A stretch of DNA of 64,000 nt from Nonomuraea dietziae (lineage in GTDB: Bacteria > Actinomycetota > Actinomycetes > Streptosporangiales > Streptosporangiaceae), in NCBI RefSeq assembly GCF_014195505.1, contig NZ_JACIBV010000002.1:1-64000 (forward strand). The letters run 5' to 3'. Within the stretch, counting starts at the first letter, position 1; every line of letters begins with the position of its first letter. Made by a program: the position numbers and the translations under genes. Below the pieces are notes generated by a model, which saw only the letters and a program-made list of their open reading frames with translations, made no database searches and was not told the DNA's origin. Of the stretch, positions 55,312-64,000 are shown one piece after another.

Positions 55312-55746
55312 TCAGCCGAAGGGGGTGCATCCTGCGGGGTACGCATTACCCGAGGTGACGATCTTTCCGCACGCCCGCCACGGGGACCCGTGGATGCCGA
55401 CCGTCCCGGAGTTCATGGATGTGCTGCCCGACGGCACCTTCCTGAAGCCGGTCACGACGCCGGTCGCGTTCGTCACCCACACCTCGTCGCCTGCCTTCGC
55501 ATGGATGATCTGGGCATGCCAGCCGTTGTCGCACCTCCAGAGGCGGACCGCCGTCGGGCGGGCGGCGGTGCCGCCGGACAGCCGGGTGGGCCCCGCCGTC
55601 ACGGCGCAGCCCTGCGCCGAGAGTTCACCGGACGCTGCCAGGTCCCGTGCGGTCTGGGCGGAGGCGGGGGGTGCGGCCAGCGCCACGGTGGCCGCCGACA
55701 TCGCCACGATCGCCGCTCTCCTGACGGCTGTGGTCCCGATTCGCAT
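55312..55746 (-). CDS. Small secreted hypothetical protein
   Basis: The start at 55746 (MRIGTTAVRR) follows a perfect AGGAGG. The product has 144 aa with a signal peptide (AAIVAMSAATVALAAPPASA). The mature part has four Cys (GCAVTAG, LWRCDNG, WRACGK, AGCTPF), probably two disulphides. It contains WHAQIIHAKAGDEVWVTNATG, a small beta-rich domain. I do not recognise a family, though such proteins are common in actinobacterial secretomes. Confidence 0.75.
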   Translation of the reverse strand: MRIGTTAVRRAAIVAMSAATVALAAPPASAQTARDLAASGELSAQGCAVTAGPTRLSGGTAARPTAVRLWRCDNGWHAQIIHAKAGDEVWVTNATGVVTGFRKVPSGSTSMNSGTVGIHGSPWRACGKIVTSGNAYPAGCTPFG

Positions 55747-55841
55747 GATTCCTCCTGATGGAAGAGGTAATTCGCCGACCTCAGGAGTCAAGCCGGTGGC
55801 TGCGTCAGGACTGTGTCACACCAGTTTCACCGCGCCTGACG

Positions 55842-56756
55842 TCACTCATGGGCCCAGATCAGGGCCAGGAAGGAGTGGTGGCCGCCGTCCCTGCCCACGA
55901 TCACGCGAACCCCGGCGAAACGCTCTCGATCCGCATGGGTGAGGTCGGCAGCGCGCCCGGTGAACACGGCCACGCGTGCGTGGGGCTGCCGCACTCCCGT
56001 CGGCGAGCGGAGGCTGGGTGGCGGCTCCTCGCGGAGCAAGGAGGCGTGGACGCGCCGCAGGTCGGCCGAGGGCGCGGTGCCCAGTTCCTCGGCCAGCAGC
56101 CGCCTGAGCCGTTCGTAGCTGGCCAGTGCCTCGGCCTGCCGCCCCGAACGACCGAGCGCGACGAGCAGGCGCTCCCACAGCGGTTCGCGCAGCGGGTGGC
56201 GCGCGGACAGCTCCATCAGCTCCGCGACCAGCTCGCCGTGACGCCCTTCGGCCATGTCGAGGTCGATCCGCCGCTCCACCGCGCCCAGCCGCGCCTCCTG
56301 CAGGTAGGCCGAGGCTGACGCGCACAGCCAGTCGGAGTCGACGCCTTCGAACGGCGAGCCACGCCACAGCGCCAGCGCCTCCTCCACCAGGGCGCGCTCC
56401 GCGAGCGTTCCTGGCGCGCGGCCCGCCTCGGCCAGCAACCGCCGAAAGCGCAGCACGTCGATCCGGTCGGGATCGACGTCCAGCAGGTAGCCGTCGGACA
56501 GCGTGCGAATCACGTCCCGGCCGAGCGCGCGGCGCAACCTGGTGACGTAGGTCTGGACGCCGCGCCGCGCGTTGAGGGGCAGATCCTCTCCCCACAGCGC
56601 CAGGGCGAGGCGTTCCACGGGTACCGTGTCGCCCGCGGAGATCGCCAGCGTGGCCAGCAGTGTTCTCAGGCGACCGGCGGTGAGCCGGATCTGGACATCG
56701 TCCCGCCGTACCTCCAGCGGCCCCAGCAGGGCGACGGCGACTCCTCTACCGCTCAT
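55842..56756 (-). CDS. SARP-type transcriptional regulator (OmpR-type HTH plus BTAD)
   Basis: The start at 56756 (MSGRGVAVALLGPLEV) is 75 bases inside a longer frame and has GAGGA upstream. The product has 304 aa. The N-terminal winged helix (LGPLEVRRDDVQIRLTAGRLRTLLATLAISAGDTVPVERLALALWGEDLPLNARRGVQTYVTRLRRAL) is followed by a bacterial transcriptional activation domain (VDSDWLCASASAYLQEARLGAVERRIDLDMAEGRHGELVAELMELSARHPLREPLWERLLVALGRSGRQAEAL). Such proteins often activate secondary-metabolite or stress genes. A short C-terminal tail of unknown role follows. Confidence 0.9.
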   Translation of the reverse strand: MSGRGVAVALLGPLEVRRDDVQIRLTAGRLRTLLATLAISAGDTVPVERLALALWGEDLPLNARRGVQTYVTRLRRALGRDVIRTLSDGYLLDVDPDRIDVLRFRRLLAEAGRAPGTLAERALVEEALALWRGSPFEGVDSDWLCASASAYLQEARLGAVERRIDLDMAEGRHGELVAELMELSARHPLREPLWERLLVALGRSGRQAEALASYERLRRLLAEELGTAPSADLRRVHASLLREEPPPSLRSPTGVRQPHARVAVFTGRAADLTHADRERFAGVRVIVGRDGGHHSFLALIWAHE

Positions 56757-57296
56757 GCGCTCACTGTCCTCCGCTCCCGCCGCCCGCGCGTCCGCCCGGC
56801 GGCGGCAGGACGAGTACGCCGTGTGGCGCACATGTGCCGTGTCGGGCTGACGCGGGCGGACCGGATGGACGAGTCCGGAGGCTGGTCACGATGAGTGGGC
56901 GTAGGCGACAAGGGATCGTTCGATCGGCTGGCGGGCGTGGCTGGTGCAAGGATCCCTGGCGGAACGCGAAGGGGCGAGTGACCTGACAAGCCATCGGACC
57001 GGACTTTCGTGCTGTCTCCACCGGAAGCCTCCCATGGGCGGGGTCACATGACTGCCGGACTTGACTATCGGCACATGCGTTCCGGTTCGGAACGAGGGCG
57101 GAGGCACGTGTCCGGAAACGTGGCGTCATCGTCTGGTACGGCCAACGCCTGCTACGGCCACGATCAGGGGCGACACAGCTCCGGATGAAGCCACACTGCC
57201 TCAAACGCGCCGAACCTACGACGAGTCCGTCTCCCCGCCTGGCCAGGGCGTGGACGAGGTTGCTGGGAAGACGCCCTCAACGACCGGCGACGGCTG
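56757..57296. other. Stretch without a convincing gene
   Basis: The 540 bases between the SARP gene and the MFS gene on the same strand contain only shadow frames. I recognise no repeat, RNA gene or hairpin worth listing. Confidence 0.35.
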
Positions 57297-58535
57297 TCAG
57301 CGCAGCGTGTGGCTGCCGCGGGAGCCCGGGCTCCGGTCAGTAGCGTCGGCACGGGGTACGGCGCGCCTCGTTGCCAGGTTCGCCAGCAGTCCGGCCACGC
57401 TCACAGCGGCGCCCGCCAGACCCAGTCCGGAAGGCGTGAGCTGCTCCTGGAGCAGGCCACCGAGGGCGCCCCCGAGGGCGACGCCGACGTAGATCGCCGA
57501 GTTGTTCAACCCCAGCAGCACAGCAGCGGCATCCGGCGCGTGCGCGACAAGGCGGCTTTGCTGCGGCACAACAGGCAGCGAGACGCAGACGCCCCAGAGC
57601 ACCGCCCACACGATCGTCATCGCGAAGTCGCCGGTGGCCTGAGGGCTGACCCCGAGCATGACGGCGGCGGCGGCCAGCCCCCACGAGACCACCTGCCGAG
57701 GGGGGAAGCGGTCGGCGAGCCGTCCCGCCGCCATGTTGCCCACCATGTTGCCCACGCCCCAAGCCAGCAGCACGACGGTCAGCGACGTCGCAGAACCGCC
57801 GGTGGCACCCGCGACCGTGGGACTGATGTAGGTGTAGAGAACATGGGTGCCCGCAAGGGTCAACACGGTGACGGCGAGCATGCCGAACACGCGGATCTCC
57901 CGCAGCGGGGCCAGCCTGTCCCGCAACGTGACTGCCGGCAGGGAGATCGGCCCCAGGGCGACGGTCACACCCGCCGCCGCGACGACGCCGAGCGCGGCGA
58001 CGGCCCACAACGTCAGCCGCCAGTCGGCGCCGCCGATCAGCGTGCCCGCCGGCAGTCCGAACGCGATGGCCAGCGTGAGCCCGCCCATGACGAAGGCCAG
58101 CGCCCGGCCGCGCCGTTGCTCGGGTGCGATCGCGGCCGCGGCGCCGATCAATCCGGCGCCCATGGCCGTCACGACGCGCGCGATAATCACGACCTCGTAG
58201 TTCGGGCCCACGGCCGTCGCGGCGTTGCCGACCACGAAGATCGCCAGGGCCAGCAGCAGGGCGGCCCGCCGATCCATCCCGCTCGTCAGCGCTCCAAGGA
58301 TCGGCGCCGACACGGCGAACGCCAACGCGAACGCCGTAACCAGTTGCCCGGCCACCGCGACGCTCACGTCCAGGTCGGCGGCGATCTGCGGCAGCAGTCC
58401 GGCGATGATGAACCCGTCGGTGCCGACCGCGAAGAGCGCCATCGACAAGGGGATCAGCTGCCTGAGCAGCCGCTTCTGATCTCTCAACGTTCTTTCGTGT
58501 CCTTCCCGTGGCCCACCCCGCCGCGGAGCGCTCAC
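57297..58535 (-). CDS. MFS transporter, 12-TM DHA1 type
   Basis: The product has up to 412 aa and 12 membrane helices. The conserved part starts near residue 20 (QLIPLSMALFAVGTDGFIIAGLLPQIAADL), so the start may be the GTG at 58535 or a TTG about 51 bases later. Motif A is weak (TSGMDRRAALL); the second half has GRLADRFPPRQVV. It resembles sugar or drug efflux transporters of the AraJ/YdhP type. The substrate is unknown. Confidence 0.87.
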   Translation of the reverse strand: MSAPRRGGPREGHERTLRDQKRLLRQLIPLSMALFAVGTDGFIIAGLLPQIAADLDVSVAVAGQLVTAFALAFAVSAPILGALTSGMDRRAALLLALAIFVVGNAATAVGPNYEVVIIARVVTAMGAGLIGAAAAIAPEQRRGRALAFVMGGLTLAIAFGLPAGTLIGGADWRLTLWAVAALGVVAAAGVTVALGPISLPAVTLRDRLAPLREIRVFGMLAVTVLTLAGTHVLYTYISPTVAGATGGSATSLTVVLLAWGVGNMVGNMAAGRLADRFPPRQVVSWGLAAAAVMLGVSPQATGDFAMTIVWAVLWGVCVSLPVVPQQSRLVAHAPDAAAVLLGLNNSAIYVGVALGGALGGLLQEQLTPSGLGLAGAAVSVAGLLANLATRRAVPRADATDRSPGSRGSHTLR

Positions 58536-58650
58536 GTCGAGCGGTCACGACCGTGGCGGCATGGGCGCGGCAGTATGTCCTTGCCGCGCCAGCATTTTCA
58601 GCGCCACTTGCTGATCGCTGTCCGACGGCTGTCCGGCGTAGGGTGGGCAG

Positions 58651-61600
58651 GTGCGGTTCGGTGTGCTTGGCCCTCTCTCGGTGGCGAAGGCGGACGGGAC
58701 GCCGGTTGCCGTGCCCGGGGTCGAGGTGCGGGCCCTCCTGGCGCTGCTCCTGCTGCACGAAGGCCGCCTGGTCCCAGTCGACAGGCTGATCGGCGACCTG
58801 TGGCCTGGCTCGTTGCCGGCGCACCCCGCGAACGCGTTGCAGATCAGGGTCGCCCGGCTACGCCGGGCGCTGGAGGCTGCCGAGCCTGGCGCGCGTGCCT
58901 TGGTGGAGCACCGGTCCGCCGGTTACCGGCTTCGCGTGCCGGCCGAGTCGATCGACAGTGTCAGATTCCAGACGCTGCTTCATCGTGCCCGCACCTCCGT
59001 CGATCCATGGACCCGACGCCAGGTGCTCACTGACGCGCTGACGTTGTGGCGAGGCCCGGCGCTCGCCGGCTTCGAGGACCGCGCGTTTCACGCAGCCGGT
59101 GGCCGAGCGGCTGACCCAGCAGCGGCTGGCCGCCCTGGAAGACCTCGCCGAGGCGCGACTGGATCTGGGCGAGCACCACGCGGTCGCCGCGGAACTGACC
59201 GAATCGGTAGGCCGGCACCCCGGCCGCGAGCGGCTCGTGGCAGCGCAGATGCGTGCGCTCCACCGCTCCGGACGGCAAGCGGAGGCGCTGGCCGCGTACG
59301 ACGAGTTCCGCCGCCGGATGGCGGTGGACCTGGGGCTCGATCCGAGCCCGGAGTTGGCGGCGCTCCATCAGGCGGTCCTGGTGCGCGACCCGGCGCTGGA
59401 GACGCCGCCGGGTCAGTGCCCCACGAACCTGCCCACCCCGGTGACCGAGCTGATCGGCAGGGAGGCGGCGGTCGCCGACGTGCTCATGTCGCTGGAGAGT
59501 CGGCGTCTGGTCACGCTCACGGGCCCCGGCGGGGTGGGCAAGACCCGCCTGGGAGTGGCGGTCGCCGCTGCGCTGGCCCCGTCGTACCCGGACGGCGTGT
59601 GGCTGGTCGAGCTGACCGGGTTGGATGGCGCCCATGCGGCCGATGCCGTCGCCGAGGCCGTGATGGCGGTGCTGGGCATCCGCGAGAACACCATGCTGGG
59701 GCCGGCTCCCGCCGGCGAGCCGATGGGCCACCTCGATCGGCTGACCGCCTTTCTGCGCGGCAAGAGACTCCTTCTCCTGCTCGACAACTGCGAGCACGTG
59801 GCGGGACAGGTCGCGGAGCTCGTGCTGGCCCTGCTCCATGCGGCGCCCGGCCTGCGCGTGCTGGCGACCGGCCGCGAACGGCTGGGCATGGCCGGCGAGG
59901 TGCTGTACGCGGTGCCGCCGCTGGACGTCCCCACCCCCGGGGCTGATGTGGAGGCCATATGGGAGTCCAGTGCGGCGCGGTTGTTCTGCGCCCGCGCCGC
60001 CGACGCCGATCCGGGGTTCACGCTGGAGGCGGCCAACGCGCGGGTCGTGACCGACCTGGTACGCGGGCTGGACGGTCTGCCGCTTGCTCTCGAGCTGGCC
60101 GCCGCGAAGGTCCGGGCACTGGGTGTGCACGAGCTCGCAGCCCGTCTGGATGACCGGTTCCGGCTGCTGGCCGCCGGCAGCCGCGGCGCTCCGGCCAGGC
60201 ACCGGACTCTGCAGGCCGTACTCGACTGGAGCTGGGAACTGCTCACCGACAACGAACGGGTCGTGCTGCGCCGTCTCGCCGTCATGGACGGCGGCACACT
60301 GGCGGCGATCGAATCGATCTGCGCGGACGGCGACGCCGCCGCCCGAGGCGTGGCCGGGACCCTGGCACAGCTCGTGGACCGCTCGATGGTCATGGTCACC
60401 GGCGATCGGCGCTACCGCCTGCTGCAGACCATCGCCGCCTACGCCAGGGCGCGGCTCGACGAGGCAGAGGAGAGCGACGCCGTACGTGCCAGACACTCCC
60501 TGTACCACGTGTCGATGGCCGAGGCCCTGCTGCCTGGACTGTTCGGTCCTGATCAGCAGTCCTGCCTCCAGCAGCTCGACACCGAGCACGGCAACCTCCA
60601 TTGCGCGCTGGACCATGCGATCGCTCAAGGGTCCGCCGAGCTCGCGTTGCGGCTGGTCGACGCGCTGGCCTGGTCGCTGTTGCTGCGTGGCCGGGTACGC
60701 CAGGCGGCACGGTGGGCCGACCGGGCGCTCGCCGTCGCCGGGCCCGCGCCGCAGGCCCTGCGCGCGCGGGTGCACTCGTGGCAGGCGGGCATCGCGATCC
60801 TGCTCGACGTCGAGCACGACCCGGCGGCCGCGGCCCGCACCGCGCTGACACATTTCAGCGGCGCCGACGACCCTGACGGGCTCGCCATGGCGCACTGGTT
60901 CTTGGCGTACGTGCTCCTCCACGCCGGAGACCTGGACACCGGCGAGGAGCTGGCGATGCGTGCTGCGGCGGGCTTCCACACGCTCGGCCACCCCTGGGGC
61001 CAGGCCGTCGTCGCAAGCCTGCGCGCCAACCACGCACTGGCAAGGGGAGATCTGGCCACCTCGCAGACGGCGTGCGACAACGCACTCGCGCTGTTCCGGT
61101 CACTCGGAGACCGGGGCGGCGAACTGCTCACGGTGTACCCGCGCGCCGCGCTTGCCGAGATCCGGGGCGACCATGACACGGCCGAGCGACTGCACCGCGA
61201 CGGGCTCCGGCTGGCCGAGGATCTGGGCATGTGGGCCGAGGCCGCCGATCGGCTGTCCGGACTCGGCCGGATCGCGATGCTGCGCGATGATCACGGCACG
61301 GCGAGAGAGCTCCACGAGCGGGCCAGGCGGCTCGCCGCCGAACACGGCTTCAAGGCCGGCGAGGTCTACGCCGTGATCGGCCTGGGGCAGACGGCCCGCC
61401 ATTCCGGCGACCTGGCAGCGGCCAGCGATCATCTGCACGAAGCCGCCGCGTGGTATCGCCGGACGGTCAGCGCACCGGGATATGCGGCAGTGCTCAGCGA
61501 GCTCGGCTTCATCGCCGAGCGAAAAGGCGACCCGGCAGAGGCGGCTGCCTACCACCGGCAGGCGCTCGCCTCCGCTCGGCGGCTGGGTAATCCCCTGGCC

Positions 61601-61717
61601 CAGGCCACAGCCCTGGAGGGCATCGCCGGGGCCCACCTGCTGGCCGGTCGGCAGTCACAGGCCGCCCACCTTCTGGGCGCCGCACACGCCCTCCGGGAGT
61701 CGTCGGGAGTGACGTGA
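58651..61717 (+). pseudogene. Large SARP/AfsR-type regulator with NB-ARC-like ATPase and TPR repeats, frameshifted
   Basis: The first frame from 58651 gives the winged helix and the start of the BTAD (MRFGVLGPLSVAKADGTP ... TLWRGPALAGFEDRAF). At about 59085-59090 the frame shifts: the run TTTC where TTC is expected gives an extra T. The second frame continues FTQPVAERLTQQRLAALEDLAEARL. It then runs through the BTAD, the ATPase with Walker A GPGGVGKT and LLLLDNCEHV, and TPR-like repeats to 61717, about 1,020 aa in all. The C-terminal end stops early at LLGAAHALRESSGVT, where relatives usually have 40-50 more residues. Start codon, frameshift and truncation together suggest decay, but one base could be a sequencing error. 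Confidence 0.78.
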
Positions 61718-61814
61718 TCTCAGTGTGCCGCCAGGTGGTTGTGCCTTCCGGCTGAGCCGGGTGCGAGTGCGCGGATCTGCCGACGAGCGCGCACCTCTGG
61801 CTTCCGGAGCGACG

Positions 61815-62231
61815 TCACGTGACGAGCACGGCGGTGAGCATCGAGAGATACGACTCATGGGCGAGACGCAGGCTGTCAAGGTCGGACGTCTCGAACCACG
61901 CCACAGCGTCGTGCTCGTCCGGCGCGGCGTTGACGGGTGTTCCGGTCCACCTGTCGACCATCCAGATCTGCATGCCGAACGTCGCGGTCCGGATCTCATG
62001 CATCGGCGGGCTGGACGGCTCCGATGCCGTGATTCCCAACTCCTCCCGAAGCTCGCGCACAAGGCTCTCTTCCGGATCCTCCCCCTCCTCAACATGACCG
62101 CCCGGCAGGTCCCACACGTCGGGATACCAACGGCGTCCGGCGCTTCGATGACACAGCAACACCCGATCGCCGTCGCGAAGAACGGCCGTCACAATCCGGA
62201 CAGGACCGGAGTCGTCAGCGGAGGTCGTCAT
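61815..62231 (-). CDS. NUDIX hydrolase
   Basis: The start at 62231 (MTTSADDSG) is preferred; an ATG six codons upstream (62249) is also possible, and neither has a strong ribosome site. The product has 138 aa with a complete Nudix box, GGHVEEGEDPEESLV followed by RELREELGI (GX5EX7REUXEEXGU satisfied). It likely hydrolyses a nucleoside diphosphate derivative such as an oxidised dNTP. C-terminal features (DEHDAVAWFETSDLDSLRLAHESYLSML) are of the MutT/8-oxo-dGTPase-like type. It is not in an operon. Confidence 0.9.
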   Translation of the reverse strand: MTTSADDSGPVRIVTAVLRDGDRVLLCHRSAGRRWYPDVWDLPGGHVEEGEDPEESLVRELREELGITASEPSSPPMHEIRTATFGMQIWMVDRWTGTPVNAAPDEHDAVAWFETSDLDSLRLAHESYLSMLTAVLVT

Positions 62232-62518
62232 CGGCACATTGTGACCCATGCGGATCCGCCGCAGACAAGGCGCGTCCCGCCGCCGACACCCGTCACCGTG
62301 CGTGAGCGGTGCGCCGGCCGGCGACAGACACGAGGGGCGGCACCCAACCTCACGAACATCGAGATCGGTGAGATTCCGCTGGTGCCGAAACTCAGCGACC
62401 TCTGGTGCCGGAACTCACGAACAAAGCCATGGGGGATGTCGCGTTCGCCGCGGAACCAGTGCAGCACCATGACCGCTTGCCGGAATGGCGTCAAGACCGG
62501 CCGGCTGAGTTTCTCGTG

Positions 62519-62593
62519 GTGAGAGCTCCTCTGCCGGGGGGTCCACGCCTGTTCCCGGCCTTCGGCGACTCCTCCCGAAAAGCCCGGAACGCC
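62519..62593. repeat. Direct repeat copy A flanking the PPOX gene
   Basis: The segment begins GTGAGAGCTC and shares TCCACG..TGTTCC and GGCCTTCG with copy B at 63188-63260, in the same orientation, at roughly 75-80% identity by eye. On the reverse strand both read AF(R/Q)AF..E..(P/S)KAG, suggesting remnants of the same gene. Confidence 0.55.
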
Positions 62594-62661
62594 GCTGGCG
62601 GCGATCATACGAAGGCGTACATGGTGTTGCCATGGGGCTACCTTGATCGGCCCATTCCCCA

Positions 62662-62673
62662 TAAACTACGCGG
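62662..62673 (+). promoter_or_regulatory. Likely -10 element for a leaderless PPOX message
   Basis: TAAACT at 62662-62667 lies 6 bases before the ATG at 62674, with no ribosome site between. This is the spacing seen for leaderless transcripts in actinobacteria. No good -35 is visible. Confidence 0.4.
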
Positions 62674-63117
62674 ATGCTTCCTAACCTCGACGGCGAGGCG
62701 GGTGCCAGCGCCGAGCAACGCCTCCAGGACGAGACGATCATCTGGCTGACGACGGTCAGGTCCGACGGACAGCCTCAGACGTCGCCTGTGGGGTACGTGT
62801 GGGACGGAGTGAGATTCCTGATCATCAGCAATCCCGGCGCCCCGAAGATCCGCAACCTGCGTGACAACCCCAAGGTCACGCTGCACCTGGACCTCGACGG
62901 CAACGCGGAGCGATTCAGCGTCCTCACCATCGAGGGCGTCGCCGAGCTGGAACCTGCGCCCCTGGGCGGGCCTGCGCCGCTGAGTGAGCGGGAGGTCTCC
63001 GCCTACCTGGAGAAGCACCTGGAGTCGATGCGCTGGGCCGGTTTGACGCCCGAGCAGACCTTTGCCGACTTCTCCACCGCGATCCGGGTGACGCCAATCC
63101 ACGCCCGCTGCTACTGA
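62674..63117 (+). CDS. PPOX-class flavin/F420-dependent oxidoreductase-like protein
   Basis: The product is 147 aa. It has a split beta-barrel with RLQDETIIWLTTVRSDGQPQTSPVGYVWDGVRFLIISNPGAPKIRNLRDNPKVTLHLDLDG, typical of the pyridoxamine-5'-phosphate-oxidase superfamily that binds FMN or F420. The absence of other domains and its size fit the F420-dependent TIGR03618/TIGR03667-like group common in actinobacteria. The substrate is unknown. The message is probably leaderless. Its surroundings (direct repeats) suggest a small inserted segment. Confidence 0.9.
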   Translation: MLPNLDGEAGASAEQRLQDETIIWLTTVRSDGQPQTSPVGYVWDGVRFLIISNPGAPKIRNLRDNPKVTLHLDLDGNAERFSVLTIEGVAELEPAPLGGPAPLSEREVSAYLEKHLESMRWAGLTPEQTFADFSTAIRVTPIHARCY

Positions 63118-63187
63118 GCCGCCTGCCGCTGAGGTGAGCGATCGGGACGGGGCGGCGAAAACCGCCGGTCCGGGATCCACTACACAG

Positions 63188-63260
63188 GTGAGAGCTCTTC
63201 TACGAGGGCTCCACGTCTGTTCCGGCCTTCGACAACTCACTCGCGAAAGCCTGGAACGCC
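63188..63260. repeat. Direct repeat copy B flanking the PPOX gene
   Basis: This is the counterpart of copy A (62519-62593). It begins GTGAGAGCTC and ends GGAACGCC. On the reverse strand it encodes the end of a short frame, AFQAFASELSKAGTDVEPS and a stop, so it probably derives from the 3' end of a gene that is decayed in both copies. Confidence 0.5.
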
Positions 63261-63318
63261 CTTGGAGGCCAATCCGCGATGCCCGTTGTAGTGCTCGGCA
63301 TACCCTGCTGGGGCGGTG

Positions 63319-64000
63319 TCAGGTGCGGGTCCAGCGCTGGTTGGCGCCGCCGTGACAGGAGTAGAGCTGGAGCCGGGTGCCGTTGACGGTCCCCTGGCCC
63401 ACGGCGTCCAGGCACAACCCGGACTGCGCCCCTGTGACGGTGCCGTCGGCGTTCAGGCGCCATTTCTGGTTGCCGCCGCCGTGACAGGAGTAGATCTGGA
63501 TACCGGCTCCGTTGCCGGCGCCGGCCGCATCGAGGCACTTGTTGCCGTAGACCCGGAGCTCTCCGGCCGAGGTGGCGGTCCACTGCTGGTTGCCGCGCCC
63601 GTTGCAGTCCCACAACTGCACCGCGGTGCCGTCGGCGGTGGCGGCGCCGGGCACGTCCAGGCAACGCCCGGAGCCGACTCCCCTGATCTGTCCGGCGGGT
63701 GGCGGAGTCGGCGTCGTGGTGGACGAGCCGCCGTCCAGGCCGAAGAAGCGGATGGCGTGCGCGGCCATCCCTGGTCGCGGCAGGTCGTGGCCGGCTCCGG
63801 TGATGGTGTACGCCTCGACCTGCCCGGAGCCGAAGACTCGCCGGGTCCATGCGGATTGCGGGCTGTCGGTGGAGGCCGGAGTCTGGCTCAGCCCGTGCAC
63901 GTTGGTCCACTGGTCGACCTCCTCCTGCAGCATCGTGTACGGCAGCACGGAGTCGGCGGTGCCGTGCCAGGCCATCAGGCGCGGCCGGGGCCCTGTGTAG
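63319..64000 (-). CDS. Esterase of the PHB-depolymerase/feruloyl type with ricin-type lectin domain, 5' end outside the window
   Basis: The frame enters from the right edge (YTGPRPRLMAWHGTADSVLPY at residues 1-21 of the visible part) and is the C-terminal third of a carbohydrate esterase family 1 enzyme. AWHGTAD carries the catalytic Asp and GAGHDLPRPGM the His; the Ser lies outside the window. After a Thr/Pro linker (GGSSTTTPTPPPAG) comes a ricin B-type lectin domain with three QXW repeats (GRGNQQW, GGGNQKW, GGANQRW). It is likely a secreted enzyme that binds and de-esterifies plant polysaccharide such as xylan. Confidence 0.88.
   Translation of the reverse strand, partial: YTGPRPRLMAWHGTADSVLPYTMLQEEVDQWTNVHGLSQTPASTDSPQSAWTRRVFGSGQVEAYTITGAGHDLPRPGMAAHAIRFFGLDGGSSTTTPTPPPAGQIRGVGSGRCLDVPGAATADGTAVQLWDCNGRGNQQWTATSAGELRVYGNKCLDAAGAGNGAGIQIYSCHGGGNQKWRLNADGTVTGAQSGLCLDAVGQGTVNGTRLQLYSCHGGANQRWTRT

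Larger units (their letters stand above)
62232..62673. other. Spacer with one copy of a repeated gene remnant
   Basis: No intact gene is seen between the NUDIX and PPOX genes. The segment at 62519-62593 is a diverged copy of one downstream of the PPOX gene. The right end holds the PPOX promoter. Confidence 0.45.

Noticed and set aside
59027..61033. 668-aa reverse frame opposite the SARP gene
   Set aside because: Shadow frame; the forward frame carries Walker motifs and TPRs.

Overview
The window is high-GC DNA from an actinobacterium. Evidence includes actinobacterial-type KdpF, a QcrB-like cytochrome b with a PDWY motif, MmyB-type XRE, SARP/BTAD and ECF41 (SigJ) regulators, DUF11 surface proteins, and GTG starts with ATGA/GTGA coupling. 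A Streptosporangiales-like (Nonomuraea-like) host is a reasonable guess but is not proven. Much of the window looks like accessory chromosome: efflux and redox cassettes, secreted enzymes, IS remnants and many broken genes. I saw no rRNA, tRNA or CRISPR array.

Layout. 1-2.4 kb holds a response-regulator fragment at the edge and decayed genes, including remnants of an NAD-dependent DNA ligase and a TrmB/LuxR-type regulator. 2.4-5.2 kb is a TetR gene divergent from an epimerase-FAD oxidoreductase operon, with a double palindromic operator between them. 5.3-11 kb is a redox/efflux cassette: frameshifted thioredoxin, 14-TM MFS pump, TrxR-like oxidoreductase with CPYC, XRE-cupin regulator, SAM methyltransferase and truncated DUF1684 gene. 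Three copies of a TTGC(C/G)-N5-CGCAA palindrome lie in front of its genes, suggesting one local regulon. 10.9-11.8 kb is IS and recombinase debris. 11.8-19.8 kb is a complete, translationally coupled kdp locus (small ORF, F, A, B, C, D, E); KdpC carries a large cysteine-containing insertion. A stand-alone cytochrome b that lacks both heme bH ligands follows.

21.5-31.8 kb contains a pseudogene, a CorA-like transporter with a small membrane protein, a secreted metzincin-like DUF11 protein, a MerR/DEAD-helicase/cold-shock group with structured leaders and terminators, and an intact IS5-type element flanked by TTA. 31-39 kb holds a frameshifted MBL hydrolase, ECF41 sigma factor with DoxX protein, dehydrogenase, broken SDR and cupin genes, a Tat-exported hydrolase, and an MmyB-type XRE gene with a decayed partial copy nearby.

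39-45.5 kb holds a predicted TIR-TM-WD40 protein (14 WD repeats) with a small membrane protein, divergent from a second, frameshifted metzincin-DUF11 gene. The two metzincin genes, 16 kb apart, each have a TGAGTA...TACTCA palindrome about 60 bp upstream of the start, so the TIR-WD40 gene and both secreted proteins may share one regulator. 46-55 kb holds a secreted EEP-type hydrolase and an amino-sugar cluster (ROK repressor, Gfo/Idh oxidoreductase, GH20 hexosaminidase, ABC importer without ATPase). 55-64 kb has a secreted small protein, two SARP-type regulators (one frameshifted), an MFS pump, a NUDIX hydrolase, a PPOX protein between two diverged direct repeats, and a partial esterase with a ricin-type lectin domain.

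Many genes carry single frameshifts (thioredoxin, recombinase, second metzincin, MBL, large SARP). Some may be sequencing errors and others true decay; the sequence alone cannot decide.
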